From: Pseudomonas sp. S31
Lineage (GTDB): Bacteria > Pseudomonadota > Gammaproteobacteria > Pseudomonadales > Pseudomonadaceae
Length of the DNA: 44,849 nucleotides
Direction: 5' to 3'
Assembly: GCF_016648105.1 (NCBI RefSeq)
Contig: NZ_JACVVE010000044.1
Coordinates: forward strand, 1 to 44,849
The notes under the pieces are model-generated. The model saw only the letters and a program-made list of their open reading frames with translations. It was not told the origin of the DNA and ran no database searches. Positions 27,625 through 35,623 of this stretch are shown here, one piece after another; within the stretch, counting starts at the first letter, position 1, and every line of letters begins with the position of its first letter. The translations under genes were made by a program, and so were the position numbers.

Positions 27625-27999
27625 ATGACCAGGCTCACGGTGCAATCCGGCGATTTCTTGCAAGGTGAAGGTGAGTTTCGCAATGGTTCGCTGACCCTCA
27701 AGACCCTGCGCAGCCCGTCACCGGGCGAGCGCATTTCCCTGGCCCGGGTCAGTGACCTGCGCCTGGCCAGCCTGGAAACCAGCCGCAGCCTCGGCACCGC
27801 CCTGGGTTGGGGCATGGCCGGGGCACTAGTCGCTGGGCCCCTGGGGCTGCTGGCCGGGTTGTGGCTGGGTGGCCAGAAAGAGGAAGCGACCTTCCTGGCC
27901 ACGTTCAAGGATGGGCGCAAGCTGATGGCCAGCACCGACGGCAAGACCTGGTCGAAGATCGACGACAGTTGGCGGCAGCGGCAGCGGGCGGGGGTTTAG
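27625..27999 (+). CDS. Small conserved hypothetical protein with glycine-rich hydrophobic centre
   Basis: A 124-residue protein. The N-terminal half is beta-rich. A hydrophobic Gly/Leu segment lies at about 58-82 (GWGMAGALVAGPLGLLAGLW), long enough to cross or dip into a membrane. A C-terminal beta hairpin follows (ATFLATFKDGRKLMAS). Small Pseudomonas proteins of this shape are known to me only as hypothetical. No link with neighbours is evident. Confidence 0.78.
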   Translation: MTRLTVQSGDFLQGEGEFRNGSLTLKTLRSPSPGERISLARVSDLRLASLETSRSLGTALGWGMAGALVAGPLGLLAGLWLGGQKEEATFLATFKDGRKLMASTDGKTWSKIDDSWRQRQRAGV

Positions 28000-28042
28000 A
28001 GCCTTTGTGGGGGGTGGCTGGTAAGATGGGCGTTTTGCCTGC

Positions 28043-28142
28043 ACCGGCCCTTTCGCGGGTAAACCCGCTCCTACAGGATTACCGCTGTTTTCTGAAACGG
28101 CGGTAATCCTGTAGGAGCGGGTTTACCCGCGAAGGAGCCGGC
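28043..28142. repeat. REP pair with a palindromic spacer
   Basis: The REP arms are standard. The spacer also folds: GGATTACCGC and GCGGTAATCC are exact complements around TGTTTTCTGAAACG. The middle CGCTGTTTTCTGAAAC is shared with the spacer of the REP pair at 26152-26286. Confidence 0.93.
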
Positions 28143-28170
28143 GCGATCATGCCCCAAGGAACCCCAGCGC

Positions 28171-30306
28171 ATGCCCCTGCTTCGTCCCCGCCTGCCCCTG
28201 AGCCTGCTCAGCCTGGGCCTGGCCCTGCACAGCCCCCATGGTTTGGCCGAAGACAGCGTGCAGCTGGCACCCATCGAGGTCGAAGGCGCTGCCATCGATG
28301 ACGGCTACCAGGCACAGCAGGCCTCGGTAGGGGGCTTCCAGCCCGCGCCGCTGCTCGACACCCCCGCCTCGATCAGCGTGTTCGGCGAACAACTGCTCAA
28401 GGACCGCCAGGTCCGCCTGCTCAGCGAAGTCCTGCAGAGCGACGCCTCGGTCGGCGAAAGCTACGCGCCCATCGGCTACTACGAAAACTTCAACGTGCGC
28501 GGCTTCGAGCTCAACGCCGCCAGCAGCTACCGCATCAACGGCCAGACCATCGCCGGCGAGCAGAACGTGGCCCTGGAGAACAAGCAGCAGGTCGAGCTGC
28601 TCAAGGGGCTGTCCGGCCTGCAGAGCGGCGTGTCGGAGCCCGGTGGGCTGATCGACTATGTGACCAAGCGCGCCGCCGACGTGCGCAGCGTCACCGTGTC
28701 TACCAACGCCCAAGGCGAGCGCTACCTGGCCACTGACCTCGGCGGCTGGTTCGGCAGCGAGCGGCAGTTCGGCCTGCGGGTCAACCTGGCCCATGAGGAC
28801 ATCCGCTCCTATGTCGACCATGCCGACGGCAAGCGCGACTTCGCCTCGCTGGCCTTCGACTGGCAGATCAGCGCCGATGCGACCCTGCAGCTGGACGCCG
28901 AATACCAGCACCGTGAGCAACGCTCGGTGCCGGGCTACCAGCTGCTGGGCGGCAGCGAAGTGCCGCACGGCATCGACCCGGACGACCGCCTGGCCTACCA
29001 GCACTGGGCCAAGCCGGTGCAGAACGACTCGCTGAACCTGGGCGGGCGCTTCCAGTACCGCTTCAGCGACACCTGGAGCGGCACCCTGAGCGCGTCGCGC
29101 AGCCAGGTGGTGATCGACGACTACAGTTCGTTCGCCTGGGGCAGCGAAGACGGCTGGCAGTCGCACTTCAGTCCGCAAGGTGATTACGACATCTACGATT
29201 TTCGCAGCCCGGACGATACCCGGCGCACCGACGAGGTCCAGGCCACGCTCGAGGGTCGCTTCGATGCCTTGGGCGTCGGCCATGAACTGGTACTCGGCAC
29301 CAGCGCCCAGCGCCGCACCCTGGAGCAACGGCCGTATTACAACGACCTGATCGGCTCCGGCAACATCTATACCGGCGCGCCCAGCCTGGCCCCCTCGGAC
29401 AACCCGATCGGCAGCAGCGAGCGGCGCCTGGACAGCCGCCAGTACGGGCTGTTCGCCAGCGACCGCATCACCTTCAGCGACCAATGGCAGGCCTTGCTCG
29501 GGGCCCGTGAAGTGCGCCTCGACGAACGCACCTGGGATGAAGACGGCAACGCCGGACGCCATACCCGCCAGTACCAGCTACTGCCCAATGCCGCGCTGAT
29601 CTACAAGCCACGCCCCGACACCACCCTGTACGCCAGCTACGCCAGGGGGCTGTCGGCCGGTGGCACGGCGCCGTGGTACGCAGTGAACGCCAGCGAAATC
29701 CTCGCGCCGACGCTGTCGCATCAACTGGAGCTGGGCATCAAGCGCGACTGGCAGGGCATGAGCTTCAGTGCCGCGCTGTTCCAGATTCGCCAGGCGTATC
29801 AGTACGCCAAGCCGCAAGGCAGCGACTTCGTCTACGTGCAGCAAGGCCAGCAGAAGAACATCGGCCTGGAACTGGGCGCCAGCGGCTGGGTGACCTCGAA
29901 CCTGCAGGTCCAGGCCAGCGCGGCGGCGATCCGGGCGCGGGTGAAGAACAGCGGCACCGAGGCCTACGAGGGGCACCAGGCGATCAACGTGCCGCGCCTG
30001 CGCGCGGCGCTGCAGGCCGACTACAGCCTGCCGGTGCCGGGCCTGGCGCTGCTCGCGGGGGCCCGCTACAGCGCCAGCAAGTACGCGAGCCAGGCGGGTA
30101 ACGTCGAGGTGGGCGGGTATACCGTGTTCGATATCGGCAGCCGCTACCGGACGCAGATCGGCGGGTATGACACGACCCTGCGGTTGACGGTGGACAACCT
30201 GTTCGACAAGCGCTATTGGCGCGATGTGGGGGATTACCTGGGTGACAACTATCTGTTCCAGGGGGCGCCGCGGACGGCGCGGTTGTCGGCTTCGGTGGAG
30301 TTCTGA
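28171..30306 (+). CDS. TonB-dependent siderophore receptor
   Basis: A 711-residue outer-membrane receptor. A signal peptide covers about residues 1-26, and LAPIEVEG just after it is the TonB box. The plug domain (about 60-170) contains VRGFELNAASSYRINGQ and GLQSGVSEPGGLIDYVTK. A 22-strand barrel follows and ends with a terminal Phe. There is no extra N-terminal signalling domain, so it does not control its own sigma factor. No Fur box is evident in the short gap upstream, which is mostly a REP pair. It probably takes up a ferric siderophore made by another species. Confidence 0.93.
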   Translation: MPLLRPRLPLSLLSLGLALHSPHGLAEDSVQLAPIEVEGAAIDDGYQAQQASVGGFQPAPLLDTPASISVFGEQLLKDRQVRLLSEVLQSDASVGESYAPIGYYENFNVRGFELNAASSYRINGQTIAGEQNVALENKQQVELLKGLSGLQSGVSEPGGLIDYVTKRAADVRSVTVSTNAQGERYLATDLGGWFGSERQFGLRVNLAHEDIRSYVDHADGKRDFASLAFDWQISADATLQLDAEYQHREQRSVPGYQLLGGSEVPHGIDPDDRLAYQHWAKPVQNDSLNLGGRFQYRFSDTWSGTLSASRSQVVIDDYSSFAWGSEDGWQSHFSPQGDYDIYDFRSPDDTRRTDEVQATLEGRFDALGVGHELVLGTSAQRRTLEQRPYYNDLIGSGNIYTGAPSLAPSDNPIGSSERRLDSRQYGLFASDRITFSDQWQALLGAREVRLDERTWDEDGNAGRHTRQYQLLPNAALIYKPRPDTTLYASYARGLSAGGTAPWYAVNASEILAPTLSHQLELGIKRDWQGMSFSAALFQIRQAYQYAKPQGSDFVYVQQGQQKNIGLELGASGWVTSNLQVQASAAAIRARVKNSGTEAYEGHQAINVPRLRAALQADYSLPVPGLALLAGARYSASKYASQAGNVEVGGYTVFDIGSRYRTQIGGYDTTLRLTVDNLFDKRYWRDVGDYLGDNYLFQGAPRTARLSASVEF

Positions 30307-30316
30307 GGGATGGCTG

Positions 30317-30333
30317 GGGCCGCAAAGCGGCCC
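30317..30333. repeat. GGGCCGCAAAGCGGCCC hairpin after the TonB receptor
   Basis: Same short hairpin as at 10185, 19548 and 33414. It lies 11 bases after the stop of the receptor gene and before the terminator at 30342. Confidence 0.6.
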
Positions 30334-30341
30334 TAAAAGCA

Positions 30342-30375
30342 AAAAGCCCCCGCGCTTTTCAGCACGGGGGCTTTT
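30342..30375. terminator. Two-way terminator of the TonB receptor and tRNA-Ser
   Basis: AAAAGCCCCCG and CGGGGGCTTTT pair around a 12-base loop with A and T runs at the ends. It lies just downstream of both the receptor gene (plus) and the tRNA (minus). Confidence 0.93.
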
Positions 30376-30382
30376 CGGAATG

Positions 30383-30472
30383 TGGCGGTGAAGAAGGGAT
30401 TTGAACCCTTGATACGATTTCTCGTATACACACTTTCCAGGCGTGCTCCTTCGACCACTCGGACACTTCACC
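30383..30472 (-). tRNA. tRNA-Ser (anticodon GGA)
   Basis: On the minus strand GGTGAAG pairs with CTTCACC, followed by discriminator G and an encoded CCA. The D arm GTCCGAGTGGTCGAAGGAGC, the anticodon loop CTGGAAA with GGA, and a long variable arm (TACGAGAAATCGTA) are typical of serine tRNA. Length is 90 bases with CCA. Confidence 0.97.
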
Positions 30473-30773
30473 GTTTCTCTTCAAGCTGTTCAGCCTGTCG
30501 AGGCGCGCTAATTTAGTGGAACACCTTTCACTTGGCAAGCATTTTTTTCAGAAATTTCATGCGTTTATGCCAACCCGGCGAAAACACGGGGTTATCAGGG
30601 CAAAGCTGCCAATCACGCCTGCGCTTTTACCCGCAGCAAATGCCCTGCCCCGCCAGGCCAGGGCGTGCAGCGCAAACGCTGACTGGCCAGTCAACCTTGC
30701 CGCTTTACCTGGCCTGCGGCGCTGGGTAACGTCTGCAGCACGCCACCCCAAGGACTCTGTAAAGGATGCTGTC
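30473..30773. other. Gap between tRNA-Ser and the crotonase gene
   Basis: A 301-base gap with the tRNA promoter at one side and the crotonase leader at the other. In-frame extension of the crotonase to 30516 gives a sequence with no family character. Nothing else is seen. Confidence 0.5.
30510..30538 (-). promoter_or_regulatory. Promoter of tRNA-Ser
   Basis: On the minus strand TTGCCA (30533-30538) and TAAATT (30510-30515) are 17 bases apart and followed by AGCGCGCC, again a GC-rich discriminator. Start would be near 30503, about 30 bases before the tRNA. Confidence 0.7.
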
Positions 30774-31463
30774 ATGAGCGAGCTGATTACCTACCATGCC
30801 GAAGACGGCATCGCCACCCTGACCCTGAACAACGGCAAGGTCAACGCCATCTCGCCCGACCTGATCATCGCCTTCAATGCCGCGCTCGATCGCGCCGTGC
30901 AGGAACGCGCGGTGGTGATCATCACCGGCCAGCCGGGCATTCTCTCCGGCGGCTACGACCTCAAGGTGATGACCAGCGGCCCCAAGGAAGCGGTGGGGCT
31001 GGTGACCGCAGGCTCCACTTTGGCACGCCGCCTGCTGTCACACCCGTTCCCGGTAGTGGTCGCCTGCACCGGCAATGCCGTGGCCAAGGGCGCCTTCCTG
31101 CTGCTGTCGGCAGACTACCGCATCGGCGTCGAGGGGCCGTACAAGATCTGCCTGAACGAAGTGCAGATCGGCATGACCATGCACTACGCCGGCATTGCCC
31201 TGGCCCGTGATCGCCTGGGCCGGGCGGCCTTCCAGCGTTCGGTGAACAATGCCGAGGTGTTCGACCCGCACGGCGCGGTGCAGGCCGGCTTCCTCGACCA
31301 GGTGGTGCCGCCTGAGCAATTGCAGGAAACCGCCCTGGCTGCGGCCCGCGAGCTGAAGAAGCTGAACATGCTGGCGCACAAGAACACCAAGCTGAAAGTG
31401 CGCAAGGCGCTGCTGGAGGAGCTGGACGACGCGATTATCAGTGACCAGGAGTACAAGGGCTGA
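30774..31463 (+). CDS. Crotonase / enoyl-CoA hydratase family protein
   Basis: A 229-residue crotonase-fold protein. The oxyanion-hole stretch is GQPGILSGGYDLKVM (about 53-67), and the second is NAVAKGAFLLLSADYRIG (about 102). In true hydratases two glutamates act near the second stretch and about 20 residues after it; E126 in ICLNEVQIGM is in the second place, but the first is not obvious (AKGAF). The reaction may therefore differ. The ATG at 30774 has AAAGGA upstream. P. aeruginosa has a like gene near deaD. Confidence 0.88.
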   Translation: MSELITYHAEDGIATLTLNNGKVNAISPDLIIAFNAALDRAVQERAVVIITGQPGILSGGYDLKVMTSGPKEAVGLVTAGSTLARRLLSHPFPVVVACTGNAVAKGAFLLLSADYRIGVEGPYKICLNEVQIGMTMHYAGIALARDRLGRAAFQRSVNNAEVFDPHGAVQAGFLDQVVPPEQLQETALAAARELKKLNMLAHKNTKLKVRKALLEELDDAIISDQEYKG

Positions 31464-31507
31464 AACCTGGCCACCCCGATTCCTCTAGGCTTGCCACGAT
31501 CCCCCCG

Positions 31508-31536
31508 GTAGGAGCGGCCTTGCCGGGGCGCCGGAC
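31508..31536. repeat. Single REP-like arm (GCGGCCTTGCCGGGGCGCCGG variant)
   Basis: GTAGGAGCGGCC followed by TTGCCGGGGCGCCGGAC. The same arm occurs in the pair at 39993-40053. Only one arm is clear here. Confidence 0.7.
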
Positions 31537-31595
31537 ATATCCAGCGGGCAGGATCGCGCAGGCCTGGGCATAGGACCCCTGCCCGCTGGGTTTAC

Positions 31596-31636
31596 CCAGA
31601 CAGTGCACAGTCGTACACTGCGCCGCGACTGTCTGG
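31596..31636 (+). promoter_or_regulatory. Nested hairpin just before plsC
   Basis: CCAGACAGT (31596-31604) and ACTGTCTGG (31628-31636) are exact complements, and CAGTG and CACTG pair inside. It ends 13 bases before the ATG at 31650. It could be an operator or a leader hairpin affecting plsC translation. Confidence 0.45.
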
Positions 31637-31649
31637 TGTGAGTCGTATC

Positions 31650-32372
31650 ATGCTCTATTCGCTTCGCATGCTCCTGCTGGCCGTGCACTTCCTGCTGGTT
31701 GGCGCCATTGGCCTGCTGATCGGCCTTTGCCGCCCCTTCAACCCCGACAACAGCCGCGTCTTCGCCCGCCTCTACAGCATCCCGGCGAGCTGGCTCATGC
31801 GCATCCGGGTCAAGGCCGAGGTCGGCCCGCTGTGGGACCAGCCGCCTGGCTGCGTGATCGTCGCCAATCACCAGTCCAACTTCGACCTGTTCGTGCTCGG
31901 CCAGGTCGTGCCCCAGCGCACCGTGGCCATCGGCAAGAAGAGCCTGGGCTGGATCCCGCTGTTCGGCCAGCTGTTCTGGCTGGGCGGCAACGTCCTGGTG
32001 GACCGCAAAAATGCCTACCAGGCGCGCAAGGCCCTGCAACTGACCACGCGCATCCTGCGCGACGACACCTCGATCTGGATTTTCCCCGAAGGCACGCGCA
32101 ACCCCGGCGAGCAGTTGCTGGCCTTCAAGAAAGGCGCGTTTCACATGGCCATCGAAGCCGGCGTGCCGATCGTGCCGGTGTGCGTCAGCCGCTACGCCCG
32201 GCGCCTGGACCTGAACAGCTGGCGGCGCCGCACGGTGATCGTGCGCTCGCTGCCACCGATCAGCACGGCCGGCATGACCCAGCAGGACATCCCCGCCCTG
32301 ATCGAACAATGCCGCGCGCAGATGCAGCAGAGCATCGAGCGCATGGAAAGCGAACTGGCCACGCACCCTTGA
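31650..32372 (+). CDS. plsC: 1-acyl-glycerol-3-phosphate acyltransferase (PlsC family)
   Basis: A 240-residue membrane-bound acyltransferase that makes phosphatidic acid from lysophosphatidic acid. The HX4D motif is NHQSNFD (H74, D79). The substrate motif FPEGTR is at 145-150, and VPIVPVCVS marks the fourth block. An N-terminal membrane segment covers about 7-28. The ATG at 31650 gives the family start (MLYSLRML); a GTG at 31638 would add four residues. Pseudomonas has more than one PlsC-like gene, so this may be a paralogue. Confidence 0.9.
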   Translation: MLYSLRMLLLAVHFLLVGAIGLLIGLCRPFNPDNSRVFARLYSIPASWLMRIRVKAEVGPLWDQPPGCVIVANHQSNFDLFVLGQVVPQRTVAIGKKSLGWIPLFGQLFWLGGNVLVDRKNAYQARKALQLTTRILRDDTSIWIFPEGTRNPGEQLLAFKKGAFHMAIEAGVPIVPVCVSRYARRLDLNSWRRRTVIVRSLPPISTAGMTQQDIPALIEQCRAQMQQSIERMESELATHP

Positions 32373-32435
32373 GTTGCCCTCGCGCCGCGAACAGACCAAG
32401 CTGTAGGGCGTGTTCAACCGGATAAGTGGGCCACC

Positions 32436-33407
32436 ATGGGTCGAGTCGTCGCAGCGGCGGTGTACAGCGCCGGCAGGAAAGTCACCAATATCAGCATCGA
32501 CGAAGGCAGCGAATGGGCGAGCAAGCCCGGGCACTTCGTCTGGATCGGCCTGGAAGAACCCAACGCCGACGAGCTGGCCAACCTGCAGTGCCAGTTCCAC
32601 CTTCACGAGCTGGCGATCGAGGACGCCCTGGAAAAGCACAGCCGGCCCAAGCTGGAAACCTTCGGCGACGCGCTGTTCATCGTCACCTATTCACCGGTGC
32701 GACACGAAGGCCGGCTGGAGTTCATCGAAACCCACATCTTCGCCGGCAACGGCTACATCATCACGTGCCGCAACGGCCACTCCAAGTCATACGCCCTGGT
32801 ACGCCAACGCTGCGAGGCGCGGCCACTGTTGCTGGAGCACGGCGAGGACTTCGTGCTGTACGCCCTGCTCGACTTCGTCACCGAGAACTACCAGCCGGTG
32901 AGCGAGGCGATCCATGGCGAGATCGAGGAGCTGGAGCGGAGCGTGCTCAGCAATTCCTTGCAGGAAGAAGACATCCAGCGTCTGCACAGCCTGCGCCGCG
33001 ACATCCTGCGCCTGCGCCGCTACGTGGCACCGATGGTCGAGGTCAGCGAAGAACTGCAGCGCCTGAGCTTCCCGTTCATCGACAAGAACATGCGCCCGTA
33101 CTTTCGCGACGTGCAGATCCACGTCACGCGGCAGATGGAAGACCTGGCGAGCATCCGCGACATCGCCAGCCAGACCATCGAGATCGGCATGCTGCTGGAG
33201 GCGTCACGGCAGAGCATCGTGCAACGCAAGTTCGCCGCCTGGGCGGCGATCCTGGCCTTCCCCACGGCCATTGCCGGGATCTACGGGATGAACTTCCAGA
33301 ACATGCCCGAGCTGGGTTGGCACTATGGGTATTTCACCGTGCTGGGGATCATCGGGGTGGGCTGTACGGCGTTGTTCGCCAGTTTCAAGCGGTCGGGGTG
33401 GCTGTAG
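32436..33407 (+). CDS. corA: CorA-family magnesium/divalent cation transporter
   Basis: A 323-residue CorA protein. A large N-terminal cytoplasmic domain (about 1-260) with long helices is followed by two membrane segments. The signature GMN is at 284-286 (YGMNFQNMPEL), at the mouth of the pore between the segments. The positively charged end follows the last segment (KRSGWL). It is 63 bases downstream of plsC on the same strand. Confidence 0.94.
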   Translation: MGRVVAAAVYSAGRKVTNISIDEGSEWASKPGHFVWIGLEEPNADELANLQCQFHLHELAIEDALEKHSRPKLETFGDALFIVTYSPVRHEGRLEFIETHIFAGNGYIITCRNGHSKSYALVRQRCEARPLLLEHGEDFVLYALLDFVTENYQPVSEAIHGEIEELERSVLSNSLQEEDIQRLHSLRRDILRLRRYVAPMVEVSEELQRLSFPFIDKNMRPYFRDVQIHVTRQMEDLASIRDIASQTIEIGMLLEASRQSIVQRKFAAWAAILAFPTAIAGIYGMNFQNMPELGWHYGYFTVLGIIGVGCTALFASFKRSGWL

Positions 33408-33413
33408 ATTGTT

Positions 33414-33432
33414 GGGGCCGCTTTGCGGCCCC
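33414..33432. repeat. GGGGCCGC-TTT-GCGGCCCC hairpin after corA
   Basis: An 8-bp perfect stem between the convergent corA and amidotransferase stops. It belongs to the same small hairpin family as 10185, 19548 and 30317, here in the reverse orientation. No T run, so terminator function is weak. Confidence 0.6.
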
Positions 33433-33438
33433 GATGCC

Positions 33439-34176
33439 TCACGCGGCGCTGTCGTTGGCCTTGCTGACCGGATGCTGGATGAAGCGCAGCATCCACTCGC
33501 CGACCAGGTCGCCCTGGTGCTCGGTGGCCAGGCTGGCGATGGCCTTGTGGTACACCTCATCGCCCAGGTACTCCTGGCGCGCATCGAGCAGCGCCCGCGA
33601 GTAGTCGTGGACGAACTCCGGGTGGCCCTGGAAGCACAGCACCTGGTCGCGGATGTGGTACGCGGCATTCGGGCAGAAGTCGCTGGAAGCGATGACGGTG
33701 GCGCCCTCCGGCAGCTCGGTGACCTGGTCCTGATGGCTGATCAGCAGGGTCAGCTCGGACACTTCCGGGTCCATCCACGGCGCATGGGCCGCCAGCGAGT
33801 AGCGGTGGATGCCCACGCCCCAGCCCTGCTCGGCCCGCTCGGCCTTGCCGCCGAGGGTCAGTGCCAGCAACTGGTGCCCGAAGCACACGCCCAGCAATTT
33901 CTCGCCACGCTCGTACAACTTGAGCAGGTAGGCCTTGAGCGTCTGGATCCAGGGATCGCTGCCGAACGAATCGGCCTTGCTGCCTGTCACCAGATAAGCA
34001 TCGAAGCGTTCGCCGTCCGGGGGATAGTCCCCGTTCATCACGTTGTACACGAAAAACTGCGCTGCGATCGGCTGGCGCGAGAACAGCTGCTCGAACATCC
34101 TTCCGTAGCCCTGGTACTGCGCGGTCAACTCCGGTCGCAGGACATCGGTTTCAAGGATGCAGATGCGTAACGACAT
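33439..34176 (-). CDS. Class I glutamine amidotransferase
   Basis: A 245-residue glutaminase-type protein. The triad is complete: C98 in LGVCFGHQLLAL, H185 and E187 in CFQGHPEFVHD. No synthetase domain is attached and no amide-accepting partner is nearby. It resembles the stand-alone GuaA-like amidotransferases, some of which hydrolyse gamma-glutamyl compounds. Substrate unknown. The ATG at 34176 is taken because upstream in-frame sequence lacks family features. Confidence 0.88.
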   Translation of the reverse strand: MSLRICILETDVLRPELTAQYQGYGRMFEQLFSRQPIAAQFFVYNVMNGDYPPDGERFDAYLVTGSKADSFGSDPWIQTLKAYLLKLYERGEKLLGVCFGHQLLALTLGGKAERAEQGWGVGIHRYSLAAHAPWMDPEVSELTLLISHQDQVTELPEGATVIASSDFCPNAAYHIRDQVLCFQGHPEFVHDYSRALLDARQEYLGDEVYHKAIASLATEHQGDLVGEWMLRFIQHPVSKANDSAA

Positions 34177-34544
34177 AGGGATAGTCCTGGACGACATGGG
34201 TGGAAAACTGTTGTAGAGACTGACGCGAAAGACACGTACAAGCAAGTAGGCCGCACTGACGAACGGTCGCATTTTGTCGAGGTGGCATGGGGTGCGGCGC
34301 CACTGTCTAGTCAGAGCATGACAGCTAGATGGCAGTTGGCCTCATAGCAACGAGGCATTAGGAGGATAGCGGTTTAGCGCAAAGGGTTCTGAAACAGGGA
34401 TGATGTTCGCCCTACTGTTGGTTGTATATCCCTTTATCAGAGGCAAGCGGCGCAGGCGTAAGCGTTACGCCACCGCGATCGACCCGAAGCACGACAAGGA
34501 AGCCCCACGGGTATTCAGGAATAACAACAAGAAGGCGGTCCGCC
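34177..34544. other. Gap upstream of the amidotransferase
   Basis: A 368-base gap with lower GC than its neighbours. An open frame from 34400 has a hydrophobic start (FALLLVVYPFIRG) but only a poor ribosome site, and it runs through the small peptide at 34545 in another frame, so I do not accept it. The gap may hold promoters for both sides. Confidence 0.4.
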
Positions 34545-34640
34545 ATGTTCAGACAATCGAAGCTTCGCCAAGCTGGACTCATTCTGTTCGCCACCACGCT
34601 GCTGCTGATCCTGCCGAACCTCACACGCCTGTTCGGATGA
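34545..34640 (+). CDS. Possible 31-residue membrane peptide
   Basis: A short frame beginning MFRQSKLRQAGLILFAT, then a hydrophobic stretch ending ILPNLTRLFG. It has a basic N-terminus and one membrane segment (about 11-25), as small membrane proteins do. AAGG lies 9-10 bases before the ATG. It is 65 bases upstream of the cytochrome c gene on the same strand and may share its message. No family known to me; accepted with caution because of size. Confidence 0.5.
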   Translation: MFRQSKLRQAGLILFATTLLLILPNLTRLFG

Positions 34641-34705
34641 CTGCGGCTGTGGCCTTGCTGGCAGTGCACAGGTAACCTGCCGACCTCGATGGTTGGAGAC
34701 CTGCC

Positions 34706-35506
34706 ATGCGCCACTGCCTTGCCCTCATGGCCCTGCTGCTGAGCCTACCGCTGCACGCTGCGCAATTGCACCTGGAACTGGGCGATCTGTCGCGCACCTG
34801 GAGCAGCAGCGAGCTGCTGGGCCACTCCCAGGTCCAGGACATCCGGATCGACCAGGACGTTTCGTACAAGCGGCCGATGCGCTACCGCGCCGTGCCGCTG
34901 GCGACGCTGCTCGAGGGTGTAGGCGCCGACGACCACCTGCAAGCGGTAGCACTGGATGGCTTCGCCGCCGAAATGCCGGCCGGGCCGTTGCTGAGCACGG
35001 GCCCGGCTCGCGCATGGCTGGCGGTCGAAGACCCGGCGCAGCCATGGCCTGCCCTGGCCAAGGGCAAGCCGAGTGCCGGGCCGTTCTACCTGGTCTGGAC
35101 CCACCCACAGGCAGGCGGCATCCGGCCCGAGCAGTGGCCTTTCCAGATCGCCACGATTCGCCGAATGGCACCGGTGGAGCAGCGCTTTCCGGCGCTGCTG
35201 CCCGACCCTACCCTGCCCGCCAACGACCCGGTGCGCCAGGGTTTTGCGCTGTTCCAGCAGAATTGCCTGGTGTGCCATCGACTCAACGGCGCTGGCGATG
35301 CGCAGTTCGGGCCGGACCTGAACGTGCCGCACAACCCGACCGAGTATTTTCAGCCGGGCTATTTGCGCCAGTACATTCGTGACCCGCAGAGCCTGCGGCA
35401 GTGGCCGCAGGCGCGGATGCCGGGGTTTGGTGAGGGTGTGTTGAGCGACAATGAGCTGGATGCGTTGCTGGCGTATCTGGGGCATATGGCCAAGCGTAGG
35501 CCTTAG
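34706..35506 (+). CDS. Periplasmic cytochrome c with oxidoreductase-like N-terminal domain
   Basis: A 266-residue secreted protein. A signal peptide covers about 1-18 (LALMALLLSLPLHA). The N-terminal domain (about 20-155) resembles the molybdopterin-binding fold of sulfite oxidase-like proteins, as in LATLLEGVGADDHLQAVALD and GPFYLVWTHP. It has no cysteine, so it cannot hold the cofactor in the usual way. The C-terminal domain is a class I cytochrome c with CLVCH (C187, C190, H191) and the axial Met M238 in ARMPGFGEG. It probably carries electrons in the periplasm; the partner is not known. GGAGA precedes the ATG. Confidence 0.85.
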   Translation: MRHCLALMALLLSLPLHAAQLHLELGDLSRTWSSSELLGHSQVQDIRIDQDVSYKRPMRYRAVPLATLLEGVGADDHLQAVALDGFAAEMPAGPLLSTGPARAWLAVEDPAQPWPALAKGKPSAGPFYLVWTHPQAGGIRPEQWPFQIATIRRMAPVEQRFPALLPDPTLPANDPVRQGFALFQQNCLVCHRLNGAGDAQFGPDLNVPHNPTEYFQPGYLRQYIRDPQSLRQWPQARMPGFGEGVLSDNELDALLAYLGHMAKRRP

Positions 35507-35519
35507 GATTGGCGCTGGA

Positions 35520-35610
35520 TTCTTCGCGGGGCAAGCCCGCTCCCACAGTTACTGCACTACCGGGAAGGCCGGCGCGGGCGTTGTGGGAGCGGGCTCGCCC
35601 CGCGAAGAAG
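35520..35610. repeat. REP pair of the GTGGGAGCGGGC subtype
   Basis: Arms TTCTTCGCGGGGCAAGCCCG and the complement with GTGGGAGCGGGCTCGCCCCG. The core differs from the CGGGTAAACCCGCTCCTACA form in the rest of the window (GGGGCAAGCCCGCTCCCACA), so it is another subfamily. Confidence 0.9.
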
Positions 35611-35623
35611 CGATGGGGATGCT

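Noticed and set aside
28171..30306. TonB receptor as part of a sigma/anti-sigma signalling system
   Set aside because: The receptor has no N-terminal signalling domain and no sigma or anti-sigma gene is next to it.
34400..34675. 91-residue frame with hydrophobic start
   Set aside because: Poor ribosome site, no family character after residue 20, and it overlaps the more plausible peptide at 34545.
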